Origin: UBA6049 sp965662345
GTDB lineage: Bacteria > Bacteroidota > Bacteroidia > Flavobacteriales_G > Salibacteraceae
Direction of reading: 5' to 3'
DNA length: 64,000 nucleotides
Assembly (NCBI GenBank): GCA_965662345.1
Contig: CBFIHE010000002.1
Span: 1 to 64,000 of the forward strand
This document shows positions 34,393 through 43,538 of the stretch, one piece after another (within the stretch, counting starts at the first letter, position 1; every line of letters starts with the position of its first letter). The translations under genes and the position numbers were made by a program. The notes beneath the pieces are model-generated. The model saw nothing but the letters and a program-made list of their open reading frames with translations, was not told the origin of the DNA and did not search any database.

Positions 34393-36702
34393 TTACTTCT
34401 TCTTGCTGCGCGATTTTTTCTTAGGGGCAGACTCAGCAAGTTCAAGGCATTCTTCTAGAGTAAGTGATTCAGGTTCTTTGTCTTTAGGGATTTTTACGTT
34501 TTGTTTTCCAAATTTAATATAAGGTCCGTAACGACCTCTAAGAATTTGAACATCCTTATTATCATCAAATTGTTTAATGATTCTTGCAGCATCGGCTTTG
34601 CGCTTTTCCTCAATGAGCTCTATTGCACGCTCCGTGCCTATGGTCATTACGTCATCACCAGTGTCTTTAGGAATGGAAACGAATGCATTTCCATGACGAA
34701 CGTAGGGTCCAAATCTACCTATTGCAGCAGAAACTTTTTGGCCTTCATACTCACCCAAGTCACGCGGAAGCTTGAAAAGGTCTAGTGCTTCTTCTAGTGT
34801 TATATCTTGGATACTTTGGTCTTTTCTAAGAGAGGCAAACTTTGGTTTTTCCTCATCTTCAGTAGTTCCAATCTGCACCATTGGACCAAACCTACCGATA
34901 CGAACTATTATAGGTCTACCAGATTCTGGGTCGTTACCTAATGGTCTTTCACCGGTTGCTCTTTCTGACGTTTCCAGAGTATGTTCAACATTTTTGTGGA
35001 AAGAACCGTAAAAGGTTTCTATCATTTTATTCCACTCTAGTTGACCATGTGCAATTTCATCAAAATCTTTCTCTACGGTTGCAGTAAAGTTGTAATCTAA
35101 TACACTATCAAAGTGATCTATCAAGAAATCGTTGACCACAACACCAATATCTGTTGGCGATAACTTGTTTCTTTCTCTTCCGGTTACTTCAGTCTTTGTT
35201 TCAGCCTTCACCTGGCCGCTTTCCATTTGAATAACGCGATAATCTCTAGGCGTACCCTCGGGTTCTTTCTTTTCTACGTAACCCCTTTTTTGAATTGTTG
35301 TGATAGTTGGCGCATAGGTAGAGGGTCTACCAATACCCAATTCTTCAAGCTTCTTCACCAAGCTTGCCTCTGTATATCTTGGAGGATGGTTAGAAAACCG
35401 CTCTGTTGCAGTAAGCAGCTCTATATGTAGCTCTTCACTTTCTTTAAGCGGAGGAATAATACCTGAATCCTCAGCGTCTTCCAGGTCGTCATCGGTTCCT
35501 TCCACATAAAGCTTCAAGAATCCATCAAACTTTATCACCTCCCCTTTGGCAATGAACTTTGCTTCTGAATTTGATACACCTATCGTTAACGTAGTTCTCT
35601 CTAACAGAGCATCTGCCATTTGAGTTGCAAGTGTGCGTTTCCAAATAAGGTCATACAGGCGTTGTTCATTTCGTTCTCCGCCAACTTCGCGTACATTTAA
35701 GTTTGTTGGACGTATGGCTTCGTGTGCTTCTTGAGCACCTTTGGATTTTTTAGAGAACCGTCTATTTTTTAAATACTCGTCACCAAACATTGACGGAATA
35801 ACCTCTTTACTTGAGTTAATTGCCGTATCACTCAAGTTTGTACTATCCGTTCTCATGTAAGTGATCTTCCCAGATTCATACAAACGCTGGGCTACTACCA
35901 TCGTTTGCGTTACAGAAAACCCAAGTTTTCTGCTCGCTTCCTGCTGAAGTGTTGAAGTAGTGAATGGAGCTGCAGGTGTTCGCTTCGCTGGTTTCTTGGT
36001 GAGTGCCTGAACTGAAAAAGAAGCTTCTGTACATCCGTTTACAAATGCCAATGCCTCGGACTCAGTTTTATATCGTTTATTGAGCTCCGCTTTCAATTTT
36101 TTTCCAGAAGAATCTCTGAATTCGGCAACAATTCTGAAAGCAGATTCTGCTTTAAACGCTTGAATCTCTCGTTCTCTTTCTACAATTAATCTTACAGTAA
36201 CTGATTGAACCCTTCCTGCACTTAAAGAAGGCTTTACCTTTTTCCAAAGTACAGGCGACAATTCAAAACCAACAAGCCTATCCAAGATTCGCCTTGCTTG
36301 CTGCGCGTTTACCAAGTCTACATTAATACTTCTAGGGTTTTCAATGGCCCTAGTTATAGCAGATTTTGTGATTTCATTAAAAACAATGCGTTTTGTTTTG
36401 CTTTGGTCTAACTTTAAGACCTCTGCTAAGTGCCAGCTTATTGCTTCTCCCTCGCGGTCTTCATCCGTAGCTAGCCAAACTATATCAGATTTTTTCGCCA
36501 AAGATTTCAGCTCAGTGATGACCTTCTTCTTATCAGGCATCACCTCATAATCGGGTTTAAATCCTTTACCAACGTCTATAGAAAGTCCCTTTTTCGCCAA
36601 GTCTCTAACATGTCCGTAACTAGACTTCACCACATAGTCTTTACCTAAGTATCCTTCTATGGTTTTGGCTTTTGCTGGTGACTCTACAATGACTAAATTC
36701 AT
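34393..36702 (-). CDS. topA: DNA topoisomerase I (type IA)
   Basis: Relaxes negative supercoils. 769 residues. The Toprim domain is at residues 1-120 with ESPAKAKTI and ATDEDREGEAI (acidic metal site, residues 79-88). The catalytic Tyr282 lies in GKITYMRTDSTNLS. The C-terminus lacks Cys4 zinc ribbons and instead carries several Bacteroidota/actinobacterial-type repeats, e.g. IGRFGPYVRHGNAF and LRGRYGPYIKFGKQNV, then a basic tail ending KSRSKKK. It is divergent from miaB with a 184-nt gap. Confidence 0.97.
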   Translation of the reverse strand: MNLVIVESPAKAKTIEGYLGKDYVVKSSYGHVRDLAKKGLSIDVGKGFKPDYEVMPDKKKVITELKSLAKKSDIVWLATDEDREGEAISWHLAEVLKLDQSKTKRIVFNEITKSAITRAIENPRSINVDLVNAQQARRILDRLVGFELSPVLWKKVKPSLSAGRVQSVTVRLIVEREREIQAFKAESAFRIVAEFRDSSGKKLKAELNKRYKTESEALAFVNGCTEASFSVQALTKKPAKRTPAAPFTTSTLQQEASRKLGFSVTQTMVVAQRLYESGKITYMRTDSTNLSDTAINSSKEVIPSMFGDEYLKNRRFSKKSKGAQEAHEAIRPTNLNVREVGGERNEQRLYDLIWKRTLATQMADALLERTTLTIGVSNSEAKFIAKGEVIKFDGFLKLYVEGTDDDLEDAEDSGIIPPLKESEELHIELLTATERFSNHPPRYTEASLVKKLEELGIGRPSTYAPTITTIQKRGYVEKKEPEGTPRDYRVIQMESGQVKAETKTEVTGRERNKLSPTDIGVVVNDFLIDHFDSVLDYNFTATVEKDFDEIAHGQLEWNKMIETFYGSFHKNVEHTLETSERATGERPLGNDPESGRPIIVRIGRFGPMVQIGTTEDEEKPKFASLRKDQSIQDITLEEALDLFKLPRDLGEYEGQKVSAAIGRFGPYVRHGNAFVSIPKDTGDDVMTIGTERAIELIEEKRKADAARIIKQFDDNKDVQILRGRYGPYIKFGKQNVKIPKDKEPESLTLEECLELAESAPKKKSRSKKK

Positions 36703-36832
36703 ACCCGTTTGTTTCTAAATAGAAGGTAGCTAACCTCATTTTGTTGCCGCGCAAAATAAAGGATTCTCAGTTACACAAGCGTTACACCTTTAAAATCAGC
36801 TGAAAATAGCAGACTTATCTACTCATGCCATT

Positions 36833-36865
36833 TTGGCACACATCTCTTGGATTTAGTTAATTTTG
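36833..36865 (+). promoter_or_regulatory. Promoter for the miaB operon
   Basis: TTG at 36833-36835 and an exact -7 element TAATTTTG at 36858-36865 with a 22-nt spacer; 21 nt separate the -7 element from the miaB ATG at 36887. Confidence 0.6.
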
Positions 36866-36886
36866 CCGCCCAATCAAGAATAGACT

Positions 36887-38338
36887 ATGGAAGGATTACA
36901 CGAAGGCGATAAGGTTATAGACGAGGGCAAGCAAGGAGAAGCTACCGTAATCACAACAGATGGTAAGACCAATAAGAAACTCTATTTAGAGAGCTATGGA
37001 TGCCAAATGAACTTTGCAGATAGCGAAGTAGTGGCTTCTATATTATCTAATGAAGGCTATGCCACTACGAAAAATCCAGATGAAGCAGATGTGGTACTGT
37101 TGAACACGTGTTCAATTAGAGATAATGCAGAACAACGTGTTCGTAATCGCTTAACTCATTTAAAACGAAACAAAAACAACAATCCGAGTTTGGTAGTTGG
37201 TGTTTTGGGCTGCATGGCTGAGCGCTTAAAAAAACAGTTGTTAGAAGAAGAGAAGTTGGTTGATCTTGTAGCAGGGCCTGATGCATATCGAGATCTTCCT
37301 AGTTTAATTGATGAAGTAGATGACGGTAGAAAAGCCGTAAATGTTCTTTTATCTAGAGAAGAAACTTATGCGGATATCACACCTATTCGCTTGGGTCAGA
37401 ATGGAGTTTCTGCCTTTATTTCGATTATGCGTGGCTGCGACAATATGTGTTCTTTCTGCGTTGTACCATTTACACGAGGCAGAGAAAGAAGCCGCGATCC
37501 AGAATCCATTGTACAAGAAGCAGCAGACTTACATTCAAAAGGATACCGTGAGGTAACGTTATTGGGGCAAAATGTTGACTCCTACCGATGGAATATGAGC
37601 AGTAAAGGAAGGGTGAAAGATGAAAGCAAGCCCACGGTGAATTTCGCTCAACTACTTAAAAGGGTAGCTCAAGTTGCACCTGATCTCCGCATTCGATTTA
37701 GCACTTCGCACCCTAAAGATATGACAGATGATGTGCTGCATACAATGGCCAAATACGAGAACGTTTGCAATTACATTCACTTACCTGTTCAATCTGGAAA
37801 CACAGAGATATTGAAACGAATGAATAGAACCTATACTCGTGAGTGGTACATGAATAGAATTGAAGCTATCAACCGTATCATTCCAGATTGTGGAATATCT
37901 ACTGATGTAATAGCAGGGTTCTGTGGTGAAACTGAAGAGCAGCACCAAGAAACCATTAGCCTAATGAAAGAGGTAAAGTATGACTTTGCCTACATGTTCA
38001 AATACAGCGAGCGCCCCAGAACATTGGCAGAGCGCAAGTATGAAGACGATGTTCCTGAAGATGTAAAAACCCGTAGACTAACAGAAATTATAAATCTACA
38101 GCAACAACATTCTTTAGAGAGCAACCAAAAGCAAGTAGGTAAAACATTTGAAGTACTCATTGAAGGATTTTCTAAAAAGTCAAAAGAACATTTCTGCGGA
38201 AGAAACTCTCAGAATGTAATGTGCGTTTTCCCTAAAGGTGACTTAAAGCCAGGGCAATACATTCATGTTAAAGTAACTGATTGCACTGCTGCTACGTTAT
38301 TAGCAGAAGTAGTAGAACCAATAGCAGTTGCTGGATAA
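36887..38338 (+). CDS. miaB: tRNA-2-methylthio-N6-dimethylallyladenosine synthase
   Basis: Radical-SAM methylthiotransferase that modifies A37 of certain tRNAs. 483 residues. The N-terminal UPF0004 domain contains the three Cys of the second cluster (YGCQMN, NTCSIRDNAEQ, LGCMAER). The radical-SAM CxxxCxxC motif is RGCDNMCSFCVVPFTRGRE, and the TRAM RNA-binding domain sits at the C-terminus. First gene of a long operon: its stop overlaps the next start by one base (TAATG). Confidence 0.96.
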   Translation: MEGLHEGDKVIDEGKQGEATVITTDGKTNKKLYLESYGCQMNFADSEVVASILSNEGYATTKNPDEADVVLLNTCSIRDNAEQRVRNRLTHLKRNKNNNPSLVVGVLGCMAERLKKQLLEEEKLVDLVAGPDAYRDLPSLIDEVDDGRKAVNVLLSREETYADITPIRLGQNGVSAFISIMRGCDNMCSFCVVPFTRGRERSRDPESIVQEAADLHSKGYREVTLLGQNVDSYRWNMSSKGRVKDESKPTVNFAQLLKRVAQVAPDLRIRFSTSHPKDMTDDVLHTMAKYENVCNYIHLPVQSGNTEILKRMNRTYTREWYMNRIEAINRIIPDCGISTDVIAGFCGETEEQHQETISLMKEVKYDFAYMFKYSERPRTLAERKYEDDVPEDVKTRRLTEIINLQQQHSLESNQKQVGKTFEVLIEGFSKKSKEHFCGRNSQNVMCVFPKGDLKPGQYIHVKVTDCTAATLLAEVVEPIAVAG

Positions 38339-39591
38339 TGGATATTCAAAGTATCAAAATGCGTTTTGGCATCATTGGAGATGATGCTGGTTTAAACAGA
38401 GCCCTTGAGACAGCCGCACGTGTTGCATCAACGGACCTTAGCGTTTTGGTTACAGGTGAAAGCGGTGTAGGTAAAGAGAATATCCCAAAAATTATACATG
38501 CCTACAGCTCAAGAAAGCATAACAAGTATATAGCTGTAAATTGTGGAGCTATACCAGCTGGCACCATGGACTCTGAGCTATTTGGCCATGTGAAAGGATC
38601 GTTCACTGGAGCAACGGGAGAGCGCAAAGGCTATTTTGAAGAGGCAAATGGAGGTACCATCTTCTTAGATGAAGTGGCAGAAATGCCAATGGAAACTCAA
38701 GTAAAGCTATTGCGGGTTCTGGAAGACGGTGAATACATAAAGGTTGGCGCCTCTAATATAAAGAAAACCGATGTTCGTATTGTGGCTGCCACCAACGTGA
38801 ACATTCCTAAAGCAATAGAGCAAGGTAAGTTCAGAGAAGACCTATACTACCGTTTGAATACAGTTCCTATTACATTGCCCGCTCTTCGCATTCGTAAAGG
38901 CGATATACACTTACTCTTCAGAAAGTTTGCCTATGACTTTGCAGAAAAATACAGAATGCCGGGAGTTCGTCTAACGGAGGATGCTATTGGTGTTTTGGAG
39001 AACTATTTCTGGCCTGGCAACATCCGCCAACTGCGTAATATTACGGAGCAGCTATCTATTCTAGAGCCAGATAGAGCAATTGACTCAAATAAACTCATTT
39101 CATACTTGCCTGATTTTGGTGAGAATAAGTTGCCGGCAATTATGGATAGAGATGATGCTCGTAACCTAAATGAGCGTGAGTTACTTTACAAAGTCATTTT
39201 TGAGCTGAAAGCAGACCTCACAAAGCTGAAAGAAGTTGTTGCTGGATTAATTAAAAATGGCAGTCCAGATGATCCTGGCGATGCGATGGAAGAAATACAG
39301 AGATTGCTACCTGCCAATAGTTCTGAGTATTCCCATCTACCAGCAACACGTCCAGAGTCTTTTACACCTGCACCTTATCACCCAGATCAAGAAGAAAGCT
39401 ACAGCACAGGACTCTATGAACCGATAGATGACCATGAAGTATTTGAGGAATCACTAAGTTTAGCCGATAAGGAGAAAGAACTGATTTCAAAGGCATTGGA
39501 AAAATATAGAGGAAAAAGAAGGGCGGCAGCCAAAGAGCTTGGAATTAGTGAGCGCACTTTGTATCGCAAAATCAAAGAATACGATTTATGA
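38338..39591 (+). CDS. Sigma-54-dependent transcriptional activator lacking a receiver domain
   Basis: AAA+ enhancer-binding protein that opens promoters with sigma-54. 417 residues from ATG 38338, the TAATG-coupled start. Walker A GESGVGKE (residues 40-47), the sigma-54 contact loop GSFTGA (87-92, usually GAFTGA), Walker B TIFLDEVAEM, and the arginine-finger region FREDLYYRLN. The C-terminal Fis-type helix-turn-helix is GKRRAAAKELGISERTLYRKI. Only about 25 residues precede the AAA+ core, so no receiver or GAF domain senses a signal; activity may be set by expression or by a partner. I recall a similar gene after miaB in many Flavobacteriales. Confidence 0.93.
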   Translation: MDIQSIKMRFGIIGDDAGLNRALETAARVASTDLSVLVTGESGVGKENIPKIIHAYSSRKHNKYIAVNCGAIPAGTMDSELFGHVKGSFTGATGERKGYFEEANGGTIFLDEVAEMPMETQVKLLRVLEDGEYIKVGASNIKKTDVRIVAATNVNIPKAIEQGKFREDLYYRLNTVPITLPALRIRKGDIHLLFRKFAYDFAEKYRMPGVRLTEDAIGVLENYFWPGNIRQLRNITEQLSILEPDRAIDSNKLISYLPDFGENKLPAIMDRDDARNLNERELLYKVIFELKADLTKLKEVVAGLIKNGSPDDPGDAMEEIQRLLPANSSEYSHLPATRPESFTPAPYHPDQEESYSTGLYEPIDDHEVFEESLSLADKEKELISKALEKYRGKRRAAAKELGISERTLYRKIKEYDL

Positions 39592-40088
39592 TGAAGACTG
39601 CCTATTTTTGGGTTATTGGTGTTGCCTTAATGGTAGTTGGTTGCTCAGTAAGCTACAGCTTTACGGGAATCAGTACAGATGCGAAAACTGTGAGTATTAG
39701 AGTATTTCCAAATCAAGCACCTTTATCTCCACCAACCTATAGTCAAGAGTTTACAGAAGCACTAAGAGACATATTCATTACCCAAACGAACATTGAGTTG
39801 GTAGACAGAAGAGGGGAATTGCAATTTGAGGGAGAGATAGTTGGATACGTCAATCAACCTATGGCCATTCAGGGTAATGATCAAGCCGCATTGAACCGAT
39901 TGAGTATCACGGTGAATGTTCGCTTTGTAAACACTCTAGATGAAACACAGAATTTTGAACAACGGTTTACGCGTTTTGAAGACTATGACGCCACCCAAAA
40001 CCTAACTGCCGTTGAGCAAGAGCTAACCTCAGTCATTAATGAACAGCTCACCCAAGATATCTTAACACGTGCAATAGGTAATTGGTAA
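39588..40088 (+). CDS. lptE: LptE-family LPS assembly lipoprotein
   Basis: Outer-membrane lipoprotein that plugs the LptD barrel during LPS insertion. 166 residues. Signal with lipobox VVGC; SYSFTGISTDAKTVSIRVFPNQAP and ALRDIFITQTNIELVDRRGELQFEGEI are the pattern of the Bacteroidota LptE family. Its start overlaps the activator's stop, and the next gene abuts its stop codon. Confidence 0.88.
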   Translation: MMKTAYFWVIGVALMVVGCSVSYSFTGISTDAKTVSIRVFPNQAPLSPPTYSQEFTEALRDIFITQTNIELVDRRGELQFEGEIVGYVNQPMAIQGNDQAALNRLSITVNVRFVNTLDETQNFEQRFTRFEDYDATQNLTAVEQELTSVINEQLTQDILTRAIGNW

Positions 40089-41024
40089 GTGATTAAAGAA
40101 AAAGTCATAGCAGCACTGAGCGAACCTTCAAAGGCAAATACCTTGGAGGAAAAAGAGTTGGCGGAAATAATAGCGCACGCTCCCTATTTCGCCCCTGCTT
40201 TACTTTGGATTTGCCAATCCAAACACAAAACAGGAAGCCTAGATTATGAGTCATTCTTAACAAAGGCTGCTGCAGTTACTTTAGATCGGGAGCACCTTTA
40301 CAACCTCATCTATAAACAACCTCTTAGAAATAAGATTGAGGCTGTGCAAGAGCTAGCAAATGAAGAAGCTATTATACCTACTCCTGATCAGGAAGTAGTT
40401 TCGCCAGTTGAGTCAACAAAAGTCATCGAGGAAGAACCAACAGAAGCAAATGTTACTGAAGGAATTCCTCTTACGCGGGTAGGAGATAAAACTCGTAGAC
40501 CTGAAGAATTAGATGAGCTCGAACTGGAAATCTTAAGACAAGCCGCAATTGCCGCGCCAGTTCTTGATGATTCTTCAATAGAGCCAACCCCGCTATCCGC
40601 AAAACCAAGCGAAACCGAAACTGCGTCAGAGCATGATTCAGCTGCAAAAATCCATCCGAACAAAAGGCTATTCACAGAATGGCTTAAAGTTATTGATGGT
40701 GAACCATTGAATAAAAAAGTAAAGACCGCACAACCGAAAAAAACGAATACCGATGATTTGATCAATCGCTTCATCGCGCAAGAGCCACAGATATCCAAAT
40801 CTTCTAAATCAGAATTCTTCAAGCCATCAAAGATGGCAAAGCTCAGTTTAGTAGAAAATGATGACTTTGTAACAGAAACATTAGCAAACATTTACGAACA
40901 ACAAGGTAATAAGCAGAAAGCCATAACCATCTACAAAAAGCTGATGTTGACTTATCCGGAAAAAAAGAATTACTTTGCCGCCCGAATTTTAGCCCTTACA
41001 GGCAATAAAAAAGATAAAGAATGA
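40089..41024 (+). CDS. Conserved hypothetical protein with C-terminal TPR-like helices
   Basis: 311 residues from GTG 40089, directly after the lptE stop. No signal peptide or membrane helix is seen, so it is probably cytoplasmic. The N-terminal ~85 residues are helical, residues about 100-245 are charged and low-complexity (Glu, Pro, Thr), and the C-terminus has TETLANIYEQQGNKQKAITIYKKLMLTYPEKKNYFAARI, a TPR. It lies between lptE and secG and overlaps secG by ATGA. Function unknown; a scaffold for envelope export is conceivable. Confidence 0.8.
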   Translation: MIKEKVIAALSEPSKANTLEEKELAEIIAHAPYFAPALLWICQSKHKTGSLDYESFLTKAAAVTLDREHLYNLIYKQPLRNKIEAVQELANEEAIIPTPDQEVVSPVESTKVIEEEPTEANVTEGIPLTRVGDKTRRPEELDELELEILRQAAIAAPVLDDSSIEPTPLSAKPSETETASEHDSAAKIHPNKRLFTEWLKVIDGEPLNKKVKTAQPKKTNTDDLINRFIAQEPQISKSSKSEFFKPSKMAKLSLVENDDFVTETLANIYEQQGNKQKAITIYKKLMLTYPEKKNYFAARILALTGNKKDKE

Positions 41025-41377
41025 GTACGCTTTTAACCATATTAATTGTAATCGTTTGTCTCTTATTGACATTGGTTGTTTTAGTTCAAAACCCCAAAGG
41101 TGGCGGTTTAGCTTCAGGTTTTTCAGGAGCACAACAATTTGGTGGTGTTCAACGTACAACAGATTTCTTAGAGAAATCTACTTGGGTGCTGGTTGTAACA
41201 TTAATGGTATTGAGTATCGCATCAGCATCTTTCAACGGACAGCAAACCATTGCTAATCCAATGGATGCTCAAGGCTCTTTAGAAGAAACCATAGAATCTA
41301 CACCAACTGGTACTCAGCCTGGTTTACCTACACCTGGTGAAGGTGCTGGTGATTTATTTGACCAAGAAGGAGAATAA
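41021..41377 (+). CDS. secG: Protein translocase subunit SecG
   Basis: Small SecYEG partner with two membrane helices (LLTILIVIVCLLLTLVVLVQ and WVLVVTLMVLSIAS). The diagnostic loop QNPKGGGLASGF follows the first helix. 118 residues including an acidic C-terminal tail. It overlaps the preceding gene by four bases and is closed by a terminator before groES. Confidence 0.94.
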   Translation: MSTLLTILIVIVCLLLTLVVLVQNPKGGGLASGFSGAQQFGGVQRTTDFLEKSTWVLVVTLMVLSIASASFNGQQTIANPMDAQGSLEETIESTPTGTQPGLPTPGEGAGDLFDQEGE

Positions 41378-41400
41378 GTATCCCTCCATTGAGATACAAA

Positions 41401-41433
41401 ATGTCAGTTCGAAAGTCGGACTGACATTTTTTT
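41401..41433 (+). terminator. Terminator after secG
   Basis: ATGTCAGTTC / GGACTGACAT stem of 10 bp (one T-G pair) with a GAAAGTC loop, then TTTTTTT. It separates the miaB-secG operon from groESL. Confidence 0.85.
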
Positions 41434-41481
41434 GTGTCATACTTTCTCTTAAAGTCTGCCAAAATGAACTAAAACCTTTCA

Positions 41482-41498
41482 TTGGCACGAATTCTGAC
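41482..41498 (+). promoter_or_regulatory. Candidate sigma-54-like -24/-12 site upstream of groES
   Basis: TTGGCACG matches the -24 element exactly; at the correct spacing the -12 element reads CTGAC, keeping G but replacing the invariant C. It is 48 nt before the groES ATG. The -12 mismatch makes it weak. Confidence 0.25.
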
Positions 41499-41545
41499 AT
41501 TGGTACAGCAAGTCTTAAACAAGCTAAATTTTAAACTTTAATAAT

Positions 41546-41824
41546 ATGGCAGAATTAAACATCAAACCATTGGCAGATCGCGTGGTTGTTGAACCTGCGC
41601 CTGCAGAAGAGAAAACAGCAAGCGGAATCATTATTCCTGACACTGCTAAAGAAAAACCTCAAAGAGGCTCTGTAGTAGCTGTTGGTAACGGTAAGCCTGA
41701 AGAGCCTCTAACCGTAAAGGTTGGTGATAACGTATTGTATGGCAAATACTCTGGTACTGAAGTTACTATAGATGGTCACGATGTATTGATCATGCGTGAG
41801 TCTGACATTTTCGCAATTGTATAA
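41546..41824 (+). CDS. groES: Co-chaperonin GroES
   Basis: Lid of the GroEL folding chamber. 92 residues, standard length. NIKPLADRVVVEPAPAEEKTASGIIIPDTAKEKPQRG includes the mobile loop (AEEKTASGIIIPD); VGDNVLYGKYSGTEV and DVLIMRESDIFAI end the domain. It is 23 nt upstream of groEL, in the same transcript. Confidence 0.98.
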   Translation: MAELNIKPLADRVVVEPAPAEEKTASGIIIPDTAKEKPQRGSVVAVGNGKPEEPLTVKVGDNVLYGKYSGTEVTIDGHDVLIMRESDIFAIV

Positions 41825-41847
41825 TCCCCATTTAAAAAAAGACAGAA

Positions 41848-43485
41848 ATGGCTAAGGATATCAAATTTGACATTGAAGCAAGAGACCAATTAAAAGTTGG
41901 TGTAGATGCATTGGCTAATGCGGTTAAAGTAACCTTGGGTCCTAAAGGACGCAACGTGGTAATTGATAAAAAATTCGGTGCACCTCAAGTAACCAAAGAT
42001 GGTGTTACCGTTGCAAAAGAAGTTGAGTTAGAAGACCCTGTTTCAAACATGGGTGCTCAAATGGTTAAGGAAGTAGCATCCAAAACCGCTGATGTAGCTG
42101 GTGACGGTACCACTACTGCCACTGTTCTTGCTCAAAGCATGATAACAACTGGTTTGAAGAACGTTGCAGCGGGCGCAAATCCAATGGATTTGAAACGCGG
42201 TATAGATAAAGCGGTTGCATCTGTGATAAAAGGCCTAGACGGCATGAAGCAAGAGGTAGGCGATGATAACAGTAAAATCGAGCAAGTAGCTACAATCTCT
42301 GCAAACAACGACAATACAATTGGAAAGTTGATTGCTGAAGCAATGAACGTTGTAGGTAAAGATGGTGTTATTACCGTTGAAGAAGCAAAAGGTACCGAAA
42401 CTGAGGTAAAAACAGTTGAGGGTATGCAATTCGACAGAGGATATCTTTCTCCGTATTTCGTAACAGATACTGAGAAAATGATTGCTGATTTGGATAATCC
42501 ATACATCTTGTTGTTTGACAAGAAAATCTCGAATCTACAAGAAATCCTTCCTATTCTTGAGCCAGTTGCACAACAAGGAAAACCACTTTTAATCATTGCA
42601 GAAGATGTAGACGGACAAGCGTTAGCTACATTGGTAGTAAACAAGCTACGTGGTGGGTTGAAGATTGCAGCTGTTAAGGCTCCTGGATTTGGTGATAGAA
42701 GAAAAGCGATGTTAGAAGACATTGCCGTTCTTACAGGTGGTACTGTAATTTCTGAAGAGCAAGGTCGTAAGCTAGAAGATGTATCTCTAGATGATCTAGG
42801 TACTGCAGAGAAAGTTGAGATTGACAAAGACAATACAACCATCGTAAACGGTGCAGGTGCAGCAGCTAACATTGAAGCTCGTGTGAACCAAATTAAAGCT
42901 CAAATTGAATCTACAACTTCAGACTATGACAAAGAGAAGTTACAAGAGCGTTTGGCTAAATTAGCTGGAGGTGTTGCTGTACTATATATTGGTGCTGCCA
43001 CTGAGGTTGAGATGAAAGAGAAGAAAGACCGCGTAGACGATGCGCTAGCTGCAACACGTGCTGCAGTTGAAGAAGGTATTGTACCTGGCGGGGGCGTTGC
43101 CTTAATTCGTGCTGCCAAAGCTTTGGCCGAGTTAACAGGCGACAACGATGACGAGACTACAGGTATTTCTATTGTTCGCAGAGCAGTTGAAGAACCTCTT
43201 CGTCAAATCATCACAAATGCTGGTGGTGAAGGTGCTGTGGTAGTGCAAAAAGTAGCTGAAGGCAATGGTGATTATGGTTACAATGCACGTACTGAGGTTT
43301 ACGAGAACTTGTTTGAAGCGGGTGTGATTGACCCTACTAAAGTAACTCGTGTAGCTCTTGAAAATGCTGCATCCATCGCTGGAATGTTGTTAACTACTGA
43401 GTGCGTTCTTTCAGATATTCCTGAAAAAGAAGCTCCAATGCCAGCTGGCATGCCAGATATGGGCGGAATGGGCGGAATGATGTAA
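41848..43485 (+). CDS. groEL: Chaperonin GroEL
   Basis: 60-kDa chaperonin. 545 residues. LGPKGRNVVIDKKFGAPQVTKDGVTVAKE at the N-terminus and DVAGDGTTTATVLAQ (ATP site with the catalytic Asp), central apical domain, VEEGIVPGGGVALIRA in the C-terminal equatorial part, and the flexible GGM tail ending MGGMGGMM. Downstream is a strong hairpin shared with the convergent aminopeptidase gene. Confidence 0.99.
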   Translation: MAKDIKFDIEARDQLKVGVDALANAVKVTLGPKGRNVVIDKKFGAPQVTKDGVTVAKEVELEDPVSNMGAQMVKEVASKTADVAGDGTTTATVLAQSMITTGLKNVAAGANPMDLKRGIDKAVASVIKGLDGMKQEVGDDNSKIEQVATISANNDNTIGKLIAEAMNVVGKDGVITVEEAKGTETEVKTVEGMQFDRGYLSPYFVTDTEKMIADLDNPYILLFDKKISNLQEILPILEPVAQQGKPLLIIAEDVDGQALATLVVNKLRGGLKIAAVKAPGFGDRRKAMLEDIAVLTGGTVISEEQGRKLEDVSLDDLGTAEKVEIDKDNTTIVNGAGAAANIEARVNQIKAQIESTTSDYDKEKLQERLAKLAGGVAVLYIGAATEVEMKEKKDRVDDALAATRAAVEEGIVPGGGVALIRAAKALAELTGDNDDETTGISIVRRAVEEPLRQIITNAGGEGAVVVQKVAEGNGDYGYNARTEVYENLFEAGVIDPTKVTRVALENAASIAGMLLTTECVLSDIPEKEAPMPAGMPDMGGMGGMM

Positions 43486-43506
43486 TTCGCACATCAACAT
43501 AGACAT

Positions 43507-43538
43507 AAAAAGCCCTTGACTTGCGTCAGGGGCTTTTT
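43507..43538. terminator. Bidirectional terminator after groEL
   Basis: AAAAAGCCCTTGAC-TTGC-GTCAGGGGCTTTTT, 14-bp stem with one T-G pair, then T-run. Its edge touches the stop codon of the convergent aminopeptidase gene. Confidence 0.88.

Noticed and set aside
40388..40891. 167-codon open frame antisense to the lptE-secG intergenic protein gene
   Set aside because: It has Ser-rich low-complexity translation that mirrors the Glu/Thr-rich sense protein; no signal or motif.
42132..42872. 246-codon open frame antisense to groEL
   Set aside because: It lies wholly inside groEL on the other strand, has no family pattern, and is explained by the codon bias of a highly expressed gene.
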